In this document: piece by piece, positions 1 through 9,487 of the stretch
Layout of the letters: the number at the start of each line of letters is the position of its first letter
How positions within the stretch are numbered: position 1 is the stretch's first letter
Origin: Paraglomus occultum
Lineage: Eukaryota > Glomeromycota > Glomeromycetes > Paraglomerales > Paraglomeraceae
Length of the DNA stretch: 10,752 nt
Reading direction: 5' to 3'
Assembly: GCA_910592205.1 (NCBI GenBank)
Contig: CAJVPJ010001292.1
Span: 1 to 10,752, forward strand
Notes under the pieces: model-generated
The model's database searches: none
Told to the model about the DNA's origin: nothing
What the model saw: only the letters and a program-made list of their open reading frames with translations
Made by a program: the position numbers and the translations under genes

Positions 1-1596
1 TCATCAAAAATAAATATTAGAACAGATTTCATTTAACAAGACATTAGACAGTCGCACGTTTATTCTCATCAGGTTATATATCAAACTAATCGATCCCATA
101 ACCAATGTTCCAAGTCAAAAGAGTATTCTACAAACCGAACTTTCGGCAAGTTGGATTAATTTTTGATTTACAAAGCTCGTATTCTCTATTATAACTCACG
201 ACTGACTAACAAGTATACAAAGGATTATTATCAATTTATTTCACAAGAAACTGGTTTTCAAGATGTCAAAATAATAATAAATAAGCGTTCTAACAGTTTC
301 ATCAACAATGCTTTACAAACAATGCTTACATTTATTAACATAAGGGTCATTTACTGCTACGAACTTTCACAATCAAAATTCATACCACTGTTGAAGCGAT
401 TTACCAGTACTGGAGGAATTAAATTTTTGCATCGCGACAACCGAGAACAGGCAATGAATTTTGAATCCGAGTGTCCTTAATCAAACTGGCAAACGTACTC
501 ACTGTGTTATAGTTACAAACGATAAGACAAAAAAAAAGGTAGACTTCTATTACGTTATTTCGATGCTTTTGAATGCGTAGCCTGTTTGAATTATTTTTTA
601 TGACTACTTGGCAATATTAAAGCCAGTGCTGCCGGTATCATTTGTGTTCAGAAGCATTGTCATGTCAATGATTCAAAGCCAAAACAATAAACAATACCGC
701 GCAAATAAAACCTTTTAATGCCAATATTGCTTTTAATTAGTTGATTTATAATTGTAAAAATGCGGGTAAGACAACATTTAACATGTTCGACTCTTCTATT
801 AATAAAATTTTTTTTACCTCTTAATTTTCTTTTCTGTTTCTCTTATATAAATAAGCGTTTTTGGAAAAGCACACTTGCAAAACGCACAATTTATAATTGG
901 CACGAATATCGTTTTTGCTGATTGCTTTAATTTATGCAGCATTGTTCTCCCAGTTTGATCACCACACGAAATCACGGAACTTGGACATAAAGGGAAATAT
1001 ATCGATAAATAAGGATTAGCAAAGAATCTGTTGCTATGATTCGATTTCAAACGAGACGTCTAAGTGTTGCGAGACGCACAATTATAATTAGATTCCGGAA
1101 AGACACGACGACAATTAAAAAGCATTTATTCCATATTTTGATTGGTCCGAACAATATTAATATTTTGAAAAGCACAGAATTTGTTTACAAAGTCTCATGC
1201 TCTGTATGTTAGCAATATTCGATATACCAATGTCTTATCGGAAGGTTATTTCGCTAGTATAGCATAATACCAGTGACATAAAGAATAACCTTTTCATAAA
1301 AATATTGGATTCGTTTAAATTATATTCGCTTTCAATTTATCAAGATCTCTAGAAACCGTATGAAATATTTTACCCAGTTTCGAATCTCTGGTTATGTGAT
1401 GCAATAGAAAATATTATCGATCATAAACTTTGAATCATCAAAACCAAAAGGTCATAGAGATGAGCCAATCTCCAGATTGAAAAAAAAATAATTCTATACT
1501 TAAGCATTAAAAAGATCGATTCTGTAGCCCAATTTGTTGCGACCGAAACGAACTAGCGCAATAATAATTCTTATCCACTACGCTGTGTCGGAATTT
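1..1596. other. AT-rich intergenic DNA, no supported gene
   Basis: I see no recognisable gene, RNA gene or repeat array on either strand of this stretch. Two open frames exist, at 163-480 on plus and 814-1050 on minus. Both have AT-driven composition rich in N, K, I, F and Y, neither resembles a family I know, and open frames of this length are expected by chance at this base composition. The right-hand end of the stretch is the region just beyond the last codon of the decayed Tpt1 copy. Confidence 0.6.
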
Positions 1597-2555
1597 TCAT
1601 CGTTTCGAGGCTCGGCTGGGTACAAGATTTCTGCCTGTTTTATCGACAACTTTTAGGAAAAACCTAGGATTCAGAACGTCGCCTCTGCCAGTTGTGAGGA
1701 TTACATTATTGGCTGGCTTGTAGAATTCTATCCCGTCTGTTTGATGGCATATGTCAATTAGATCTGAATGAATGGAATATCGAAACTGTTATACAGAGCG
1801 GCAATGTTCTTATGGATATTAGTGTAAATAAATATACCAGAGTCTGTTCGATCCCTGTTATTAATCAACGTTTTAGATATTTCTCTCTAAACCAAAGATC
1901 TGGTCAACAATAACAATTGATGGGTAACTTACTTCTTACGGCATTTCCAGCTCCATCAAAGTGAATATGGTTACGATCCATTCTCAAACAGCCCTTTGAT
2001 TCTAAAAAAGAATTATTATATTGTAAAAATGTTACAAATGTTGTTATAGCGCGTAATAAAATTTCGTGAATAATACTCTGCTTATGTTCTGCCAGTTACT
2101 CGAGAGGGTTCATAAAATATGGTTGAAATCTGCGCCGGATCCGTAATCCTTTCAAGTTCCAAGTCTTTAACCTCGAGACAAGTAATGTACTCATTTATTA
2201 CTTAAATACAGGGAGAAAAACAAACAAAAGAATTAACAAACAAACAAGCAGCAAAATTACCAAACCGTAATAATACCTCGAAAGATTGCCCTTGCTTTAT
2301 TTGTATCCATCATATGGCCTTCCCTGTATCATTATTGACCTCCTTGATAAGGTTAAACCAATCTTTCGTAATGAAATTGACTCAAATTGGCGTAGTTCCA
2401 TTCTTGAATCGATCTTTGCTTTAGTTTAGTTATTTGTTTTCACATATAAATAATAACTACGGTGTTTACTGCTCTGTTCTGTTGCTCACCAATTCAACCA
2501 ATCGTACATAACCATCAGACCATATAGTTATCCTTTCCATCTTGGCACCATGTCT
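1597..2555 (-). pseudogene. TPT1: tRNA 2'-phosphotransferase (Tpt1/KptA family), decaying copy
   Basis: Tpt1 removes the 2'-phosphate left at tRNA splice junctions, using NAD+. Five minus-strand segments follow the family order. 2490-2555 starts with RHGA and contains DGYVRLVEL before a GTGAGC donor. 2277-2414 contains FNLIKEV and QGQSFE, at the place of the RANQGHS motif. 2100-2171 reads VKDLELERITDPAQIS. 1940-2001 contains RMDRNHIHF. 1597-1785 contains DGIEFYKPANNVILTTG and ends in TGA. GT-AG signals still flank most segments. Signs of decay are two in-frame TGA codons in the second segment, QIKQGQS where RANQGHS is expected (the conserved Arg and His lost), YEP where the conserved HGT should stand, incompatible phases at two junctions, and no clear N-terminal SKxLSxxL exon upstream of RHGA. 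The 4/5 junction is ambiguous: donor GTAAGA with the acceptor before 1785 keeps an Arg at near-normal spacing. The family is fairly sure. That it is dead is inference; a strongly diverged paralogue is the alternative. Confidence 0.7.
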
Positions 2556-3584
2556 GCACGAATTTCGAGGCGCGTTTGATCATCCTCTTTTGAAGTTATT
2601 TTTCTACTTTTGATGATCGTGAGGAGAGTGTCGATGATGAAAGGAAAATTTTGGAATACGTATTGTAGGGTAAGCAGATTTTATAACATTTTAAGAGAGT
2701 CGATTCGATGACACTCGATTGTGGATACGTCATAATTCATAATTCATCATTTTTGCAAATATTTCAACAGTTAATATTCCGGTTAGCGTCATATTTTGAA
2801 GTTGATATCTTCGCTTTGAACTTTGGATTTTTTTACTAATTTCCGGCCAGGCAGATGTTTAAACTTTAGGTATTAAAACTTGTCGTGTTGCCAATTTTCA
2901 ATATTAACCAACGTTTTCGCTCGGTGAATGAAGTTCTAAACGTTTTATCCATTTCATAAACTTTCTTCACGAATCTTCCACTAAAGATTGCGGCAGTGAA
3001 AACCATGTGAACTGAAACCATTGTGAGCAATAGATTTTACAGCTATATATTAATCCCCTCATTGCCACAAGAGGTGCGTTCGGAAGTTATGCATGCGAAC
3101 AACTGTGTTGCATTGAATGCCCGGAATTGTACCGGATTACACGCCTCGATTTCCCTCTTATTTTACTATACAGATAGCAGATCGAATGCTTATTCCGGGC
3201 ACTCGGATAACTTAACGATCGGGAAGCGTTTCAAAGTCAAGTTAGATAATATATTAGTCTTGTCAAAACCTATCGGTGGAGAGTCAGGAATTTCAACAAG
3301 CAAGTCAGAAATCATTGATAACAATCCTTATTGCTAAAAGTAGGGAAATTCGCCCCCAATGCTTCGCCTTCTTCCAGTTCACAACGCTGATATTTTCTAA
3401 AAACTCAAGACCTCAGCATCAAGCAAACCATTAGAGAACATTCTTGACAATTCGATTAAATATACTGCATGCACACCGAGAACGTTATTGTAATATAATC
3501 TATTACCATAATATATAAAGCCCATTGGTAAACAGAAAGAAGCTATAATACATATAATCAACAATAACCTTAAACAAGTCTAAT
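2556..3584. other. Intergenic DNA with an unexplained less AT-rich patch
   Basis: No gene is recognised here. About 3060-3420 is visibly less AT-rich than its flanks and carries open stretches in several frames on both strands. On plus, 3023-3337 is open for about 104 codons. On minus, a frame from the ATG near 3319 contains EIPDSPPIGFDKTNILSNL before its stop. None of these matches a family I know. A 51-codon minus frame with an ATG lies at 2866-3021 and includes TSFTERKRWLILKIG; it is also unrecognised. The left part lies just upstream of the Tpt1 remnant and may once have held its first exon, but I could not find it. Confidence 0.45.
2866..3021 (-). CDS. Short hypothetical open frame, 51 codons
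   Basis: An ATG-initiated minus-strand frame of 51 codons ends in TAA. Its composition (charged residues, one Trp, FTERKRW, KKVYEMDK) looks less AT-biased than the surrounding chance frames. I do not recognise a family and see no signal peptide or membrane segment. It lies upstream of the Tpt1 remnant on the same strand, so it could be a leftover exon of that or another gene, or chance. I give it little weight. Confidence 0.15.
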   Translation of the reverse strand: MVSVHMVFTAAIFSGRFVKKVYEMDKTFRTSFTERKRWLILKIGNTTSFNT

Positions 3585-5284
3585 TCAATGTTTGGTAGAC
3601 ATTGATTTAAAATAAATATACAATGGAATGCATATAAGAACATCTAGTATCGCAGTAGCAATAATGAGGTAAAATATAATCTTTTCAGTTTTAGTAAATC
3701 CCCTTTGTCTAACCGGCCGCGAGTCTTCTTCAACTATTTAAAACAAAGCGCAGTAGTAAGTATTTATTTTTATGGTTAGACAAAGGTATGTTATATTCAA
3801 GCCAACAGATTAGTTGATAACAATCGTCACGGTTGATAATACCCGTTATCAACATGTCTGTTCTAGTTGCACAATCCATATGCCAAACATATTCTTACCA
3901 GGAGGTTCAATGTCAACAACAGCATCTTCGTTCGTCCCCGGCTGAAGCTCTTTGGAGGCTTCTAGCATAGCCATTGCTCTCCTCATGGAACGTTTACCAA
4001 TCATAGACAATGCTATTACACCACAACTAGCGAGAATGAAATTCATAGCAATAATCACGATATCTAATAATACAGTCAATTGTACGTATAAATATGCGAT
4101 GAATTGAAAAAAAACCGAATAAATATGTCTATCATCTACACCGACCTTGTCTCTGTAACTTTGGTTTATCAATCCCACTCAAGTTCTTGACAAGCGTCCC
4201 AATCCATACAGCATTAAAAGTTCCTGGCAACACGCCGAGAGCGGTGGCCCACAAAAAGGAGAAAAGCTTTTAAAAAAAAAAACAAACATTGATTTCAGTA
4301 CCGAGTCCCTTGACCATGTTGCTAAGCAATTCTATAATTAACTACTTCACCTCGTACTTACGTCAATCGAACTCACAGAGAAGAAATAACTAATTATATT
4401 AAACGGAATCGGTGTCAACCTGAGCATAACAACAATCTTCCAGCCTAATGAAACCAAGAATTGCGAATCAATTAATGCGAAATGTAATGGCTTCGTTTTA
4501 ATGAGTAAAAAATGAATTGAAAAATGGATTGGCAACAAATAATTATGAGTTTGCTCATTATTTAAAACAAAAAATATTACCTTCATCCGCAATCACATAA
4601 TTCAATGCATTAAATACGGGTCTCTTTGCGACTTGCGCACGCACCCAGTCCGAAAAAATGTATCTCCCAAAGAGAAAAGTACCAAGTGCACTGATTATAT
4701 CCCCGAGTATGATAATGCCTGCTGCCAGAGGAGCAGGCTTGAACAAGAACCCGGCAGCTATACTCATGACAGAGCTGATTAAAATATTGGTAATCATTGA
4801 TACGCGCGCAGTAAGTCAGCAGAGGTTAGAGTCAAACTTTTTAACCCAATGATCTATAAGTGATACGCCAACCAAAGACACCCGCTCATGTTTAGGTACT
4901 CACCCTGGCAAGAACAACCATGTGCACGCTACATAAACCGCAAGATATACCAATATACCATACTCTTTGTGTTGTTCAATATATTTGAGAACGTCTTTTA
5001 TGTGATCTTGTATGTGGAAAACCTATATGTAATTCCATTCGTTACTCATTTTTCATTTTGTAGTACACTGATAGTACTTTCTAACAGGCCATTACACTCA
5101 CCGCTACTAGGACTATTACGAATGCGACAAATAATGTCAAAAGAAGAGCTCGGGCTATAGTCTTTAGTCTAAACTTTTTTTTCGGAGGAGCATGACCACC
5201 AAGAAGAGGATCTCTCTCGCAATCTCCAAGATAATTTTGGTCGGTTTCAAACGAGTCTTCGGTGGTTACATCCTCCGGAGACAT
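3585..5284 (-). CDS. DedA/SNARE-associated (TVP38/TMEM64-like) membrane protein, 7 exons
   Basis: Exons on minus: 5102-5284, 4904-5022, 4581-4774, 4362-4444, 4146-4266, 3899-4063, 3585-3733. They join in frame to 1014 bp, 337 residues, all introns GT-AG (79-165 bp). The start is the first ATG of the open exon, reading MSPEDVTTEDSF. Residues 1-41 are polar with a DPLL and a KKK patch, likely cytosolic. Hydrophobic segments follow at about 43-61 and 80-99. The DedA core holds AAGFLF (107-112), FLFGRY (134-139), LRLTPIPFN (173-181, the family's R-x-TP signature) and GVLPGTF (204-210). Hydrophobic stretches at about 234-251 and 306-329 are further candidate membrane segments. The family includes yeast Tvp38 (Golgi), TMEM64, and the scramblases VMP1 and TMEM41B. 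The motifs favour the TVP38/TMEM64 side, so Golgi or endomembrane location is inferred. Oddities: the exon 5 donor is the weak GTCGGT, with GTAGAT 6 bp on also keeping frame, and the last exon brings its own membrane segment. Confidence 0.85.
3702..3786. repeat. 13-bp perfect inverted repeat across intron 6/exon 7 of the TVP38-like gene
   Basis: CCTTTGTCTAACC at 3702-3714 and its exact reverse complement GGTTAGACAAAGG at 3774-3786 are separated by 59 bases. In the minus-strand transcript the first arm met is inside intron 6 and carries TCTAACC, the best branch-site candidate, about 42 nt before the acceptor AG. The other arm lies near the start of exon 7. Pairing would put the branch site and the acceptor in a stem-loop. 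A role in splicing control is inference. Confidence 0.6.
3832..3853. repeat. 8-bp hairpin in TVP38-like intron 6
   Basis: GTTGATAA (3832-3839) and TTATCAAC (3846-3853) are perfect inverted copies around a 6-base spacer. A third direct copy of GTTGATAA lies at 3813-3820. The hairpin covers the TGA (3849-3851) that would end translation if intron 6 were retained. It could be chance in AT-rich DNA. Confidence 0.45.
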
Positions 5285-6045
5285 TCTACTTGACGTTGTT
5301 TACCAACTTGAAAAGATGTAAGATTTTCATTTGCAAACATTCTCGTTATTATAAAAAAACATTTAATCATTTAGCTAACCAAATAAGTACACTGATATCC
5401 CACGCACAAAAAAAATGCTTGGGATTCCCCAATTCCCCTAAAATCAGCGAGTGGCTCAATTTCATTGGTAGGGGTCTTTGTTGCTTTGACTGTAACATCA
5501 TAGTTTTAGTAATTATAATAATAATGATGCACAATTGAGCTATTGTACATAATAATAAGCGTCAAACACGTATGAATATTCTTCCGCACAAAGGTCGGCT
5601 GAATGGTTAAATTTGTCTTCCAGAGATGGTTAGGTTTAGAGATAAGTATCACAGTTCAAAGTAAGGATTATAATGTCATAAGATCGTACATATCATTGTG
5701 AGAAATGATGTAACTGCTTATTTTCGTGAATTGAAACAGCAGAAATGCTTTATCATTATTGTCGGCAGTGCACAAAATTGCGATTCTCTGACACTCAATT
5801 TCTGTCTAGATTCTTTCACGTCTCCCCGTGCGAAAACAATATGCGAATGCTGATATAGTTAGACTATACTGAGAGAAACCCAACTTTACTCGATGAACAA
5901 GTCCAATTGATAGATGAAAGTTTAATATCTTTATTTAGTTGGAAAAAACAATACAAGAAAACGGAAAAGATTTAAAATAATTTATTCATTACAGACGGTG
6001 CCAGAAGATGGATGAATCGCCAACAAATTTTGTATGATATGTTGT
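5285..6045. other. Intergenic region: NBR1 3' end and upstream region of the TVP38-like gene
   Basis: This is the gap between two tandem minus-strand genes. Its right end holds the NBR1 3' untranslated region with a poly(A) signal. The rest is the presumed promoter and leader of the TVP38-like gene. A CCAAT pentamer on minus lies at about 5463-5467, roughly 180 bp before the ATG. I see no clear TATA box. The plus frame at 5290-5538 has no recognisable content and ends in runs of I and M codons from AT repeats. Confidence 0.5.
5981..5986 (-). terminator. Poly(A) signal AATAAA for the NBR1 gene
   Basis: AATAAA reads on the minus strand about 60 nt after the NBR1 stop codon, inside an A/T-rich stretch. 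Its distance and sequence fit a fungal polyadenylation signal. Use of this site is inferred. Confidence 0.5.
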
Positions 6046-9000
6046 TCATTGAAGAAACAGTAATTCTTTCACTTGCTTTAGATCCCCGTTATGAACCTTC
6101 AGTAATCTGATATTTTTTTCTCGGTCCGTGAAACCCTATAGCCACATTATTCGTGATTAAACCTCAATAAAAATTGGTTAAAGCAGTTGTTATTGATTTC
6201 TACTATACCAGCTCTTTAAGCTTTCTCAATTCGTTGGCATACTCCGCGTTCTGTTCCAAATTTTAAATTAAACATCACCGGTTTCAGAAACTGACTGCAA
6301 TATTAAATGGCCACATATATCCGATCTAACGACTCACCTCATCATGTGTTGCATTGTCCTGATCTCTGTTAGCAACTTGCCTCAACGCCCGGGAACTCCC
6401 CTCCATCTCTTCGTCGTCAACCAAAACGAAGTCAGAATCCTCCTCCTCTTCCTCATCATCTTCTTCTTCCTCTTCCTCTTCCTCCTCTTCCTCCTCCTCA
6501 ACGTCGGATGGCCATACCGTCTTTGAAATTAAAAATGAGCGTGAATACTTGACACTCTCGCTATCAAAGTCACCTTGCGATTCTATCTCTGTTGAATCGG
6601 CGTCGGAGTCCTGACCAGCTGCGGGTGATATATCAATTTCAGGACCATGGAATAGATCGTCATCCTCTACATCTTCTTCGTCGTCATCAAAATGTTCGAC
6701 CTCCGTGTGCTCAACATCAGACGTACGAAGTCCAGAATCAATCGATGTCATGGAAGACTGTAGACTAGATGTCTCGGAGACTGGGTTGCCGAGAACTGGG
6801 TTGCCGAGGACTGGGAATATCATTGAAGAGCTGGAGAGACTAGAATATTGATCGATCGCTTCGACAAAGATTTCACACCAAAGACGATAGCCAAAACGAT
6901 TACCCTCACCATCCACTAGGCGCCAATAACTAAACAGTTAGCAAGTGTTATAATAAACAGGTTCAATTCATAAGTCAGAAATCCATATACTGTTCGTGCA
7001 AAAAAAAAGCGCAAAAGAACTCTAATTCCAATATGCTGAGAAAAAAAGAAAACTAGCTTACGAGACATGTTTTCCTATCTCTGCAGGCGCTTGCAAGTCA
7101 GCAGAAACTTCACAAGTCTGACCAGGCTCAACAGAACCCACGTGGAACTTTGGTCTGAATTTGTCGTCACCAGCTTTGAGCGATTCATTGAACATTCTAC
7201 TTCCGTCAGCGTATTGCAATACCGTCGATTCCGGCCATGCAAGCGTACCATTATTTTGCACGCGCCAAATTTTCACGAATTGGGCTTGAGGCACCATGAC
7301 TGTTTGGTCAGGCACGTTTACGTCTCCCAAGAAAACAGCATCGTAAGATACTGATGATGGTTCTCGTACTTCTTGCTCACTGGATTGGTTATCCGAGCCC
7401 GACGACCCTGGGACACTTGCTTTCCATAATGGTTCGATTGGATTGTAATGCGTTTCCTTAGTGTTATACAAGGCTATCGGTGCTTTACTCGTGCTGGATC
7501 CGCTAAAAGTAAGATCAAATATCAGAATATTATTCGCTAGGACAAGTGTAATCATCATCATCTAGGATTATTACTAACCTTTTGACAGATGATGCTGTCG
7601 AATTAGGTAGAACTGGCTCATTCTTGTTTGTCAGATTCGCTGCTGGTTGATTTATCTGAGAAGACGCTAGAGAGACGTTACAAGAGAACGAAGATTTTTG
7701 GTAATAACAGCGGGGGTAACGTCCTTTGTGAGATATTGGTTCTTGAACTGCGTAGAGGTTTGGTAACAAGGGCTCATGCGATATGATGGGGTTTGGTGTA
7801 GGTCGTCGTATTTTAAGGAATACATGAGTTTCATCATGCTTATTTAAAGGAGAGGCTTCACAGTTTCCGCAGAGGTCAAAATCGGAGCAATTACCGCACT
7901 GCAGTTTAAATAGACAGATGATTGGCATCATGCATTAATTTAAAGTGTATATCGAAAAACGCCCAACCTTGTATCTCAATCCTGTGATCTGTTTATTGCA
8001 GTGATCGCACTTGATTCCCGGGTGATGTGCAGAATCTATGAAGACAAAAATTTTATGCAGGAGAAAAATAAGCAATAGATTTACAGATCAACGCAAATAA
8101 CGGTAAACAAAATTGTGAAGGTGAAATTACCTAAGATTTTTATTTCTGGCTCACCAGGCCGTTGAATTTGCATAAAGGTGTGGTTCGGGTGCTGTGTTGA
8201 AGCAAGTGCTATTCGAAATAATAATTGGCGTTACTAACGATTCTTATCATCTACAACACAGCATCAAATCGTCAAATTACGACGCGTAGGCTACTCACCA
8301 ATACAATTACTGCACAAGTCAAAATCAGGACAATTTATACATTTGTGCCTTGTTCCGAGGATAACCGATTCACAGAAATCACAAATAGCCGAGTGCATAT
8401 TGACATTTTTTGTTGTTCGCTTCTTATTATGGAGAGGATATGGGATAGATTGGAACTCGTGGGTAGCCGGATGAAAACCCACGCTTGGTGGGTTTGATTT
8501 ACATTGTTGACACAAGTCATAGTCTCGGCAATTTTTACACTTCCAACGCATACCGCGAATCGTCTCGTTGCACACATCACATTTAACACCATGATGAACG
8601 GCTACTGTCACAGAATACCGAGGAGGTCGTGACATTCGAAAAGGTACCGAGAAATATGGAGGGGGTTGAGCGACTTCCTGCGTCTCTGTTTTCGATGAAG
8701 AAGATGGTATTGAGGATGTAGACGAATTCTGTGGGAATTCAGATTCTGAAGAGGCAGTGGCGTCATCTGCTTGTTGATGTTCTGACGTTGAGTTGTCAGA
8801 AAACTCACGAGCCGGCTGAACGATATTCTGAAAGATGTCTTGAACGTTCTTCATGACATTATTTATTGCACGTTCAATCGGATTATCACCGTCTACATCA
8901 CAATCAAAATTTGAGGCTGTATCGTCAAACGGGTTGGAATACGAGTCAGGCGTAAGTACCGGGTCTACTGAAAAATTAGTATTATAGTCAGATAAAACCA

Positions 9001-9487
9001 CAGTGATCGATTTCGTATGTAAGGAGCGAAAGAAATGATGGAATAAAATAGGTACCGGGCGTATTATTAGCAACTGAGCTAACTGGTTCCGTTTTCAATA
9101 TTTTTTCCAACTGAAGTTTTATGACTAATTTATTTTCTGCGCCATTTGTTTCCTTCAAACGGGCGATAACGTCTCGTAATTCTCCGTCGCTCTTAATATG
9201 TATCCTGTGGTCGTTCTCATCAGTATGATATATGGCAAAGTGTTCGATTTCATACACTTGTGACAACTTCAGTATAAGAACAAATGGTCACGGTTAGGTA
9301 GGTGTTGCTTCCCAAGCATGTAGGAACAGTCTCTGAATCAGACATGTTTACATTATATACATACCAACGAGTAGACCTCGTCGAAAGTAAGGTCTGGCGT
9401 ATATCTGACTGGTATACGTCGGGAGACAGTTCCGTTTCCCGTTTGCAAAGACGCTTTGAGAACTATTCTATTACTAACAGTTGACAT
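6046..9487 (-). CDS. NBR1: NBR1-family selective autophagy receptor, 10 exons
   Basis: Exons on minus: 9365-9487, 9056-9266, 8299-8967, 8131-8208, 7968-8035, 7579-7898, 7062-7502, 6338-6929, 6209-6250, 6046-6135. They join in frame to 2634 bp, 877 residues; the nine introns are GT-AG (69-132 bp). The receptor links ubiquitinated or specific cargo to Atg8 on autophagosomes. PB1 spans about 7-95, with Lys11 and an acidic DENDHRIHIKSDGEL patch at 57-71, as needed for polymerising. Three ZZ fingers follow: ZZ1 C241-H281, ZZ2 C307-H344, ZZ3 C370-H408, each with six Cys and two His. The FW (NBR1) domain is about 543-660, with WRVQNNGTLAWP and YWRL. Then come an acidic region, a LIR (FVLV, 804-807) and a C-terminal UBA (837-877, LGF loop, ending KELLFLQ). 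The start is the ATG just before the PB1 strand; an in-frame ATG at 9574 would add a hydrophobic leader not expected in this family. Fission yeast Nbr1 also has three ZZ fingers and uses them for hydrolase cargo; a UBA is typical of plant and animal members. Confidence 0.93.
6439..6500. repeat. Imperfect CTC/CTT triplet tract encoding poly-Glu/Asp
   Basis: A run of CTC and CTT triplets (with two CAT) on plus encodes, on minus, thirteen Glu, two Asp and five Glu in the NBR1 protein (about 781-800). The tract mixes GAG and GAA, so it is not a pure microsatellite. It lies immediately before the FVLV motif and supplies the acidic flank typical of LIRs. Length variation between strains or nuclei is likely. 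Confidence 0.85.
6781..6816. repeat. 15-bp tandem repeat in NBR1 linker
   Basis: Two adjacent 15-bp units (CTGGGTTGCCGAGAA and CTGGGTTGCCGAGGA) plus a partial third copy encode the tandem peptide VLGNPVLGNPV, residues 677-687, in the linker after the FW domain. The period is a multiple of three, so frame is kept. Confidence 0.8.

Noticed and set aside
163-480. 105-codon plus frame ending HRDNREQAMNFESECP
   Set aside because: No early ATG context or recognised domain, AT-driven composition, and a length expected by chance in this base composition.
754-1020. Possible tiny first exon ATGCGG followed by GTAAGA on plus, with a good-looking acceptor near 941
   Set aside because: None of the three frames after the acceptor stays open long or resembles a known protein.
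814-1050. 78-codon minus frame with several Cys
   Set aside because: Cys spacing fits no zinc-finger pattern I know, and composition is that of AT-rich non-coding DNA.
1838-1866. TTCGATC sequence resembling a tRNA T-loop
   Set aside because: The flanks do not form a five-pair stem and no acceptor, D or anticodon arms are found at the right spacing.
6046-6120. Plus-strand open frame reading LALDPRYEP, reminiscent of the hAT transposase LDPRY motif
   Set aside because: The opposite strand encodes the NBR1 UBA exon with a precise splice and stop. The plus match is short, has no hAT context around it and is best seen as the antisense shadow.
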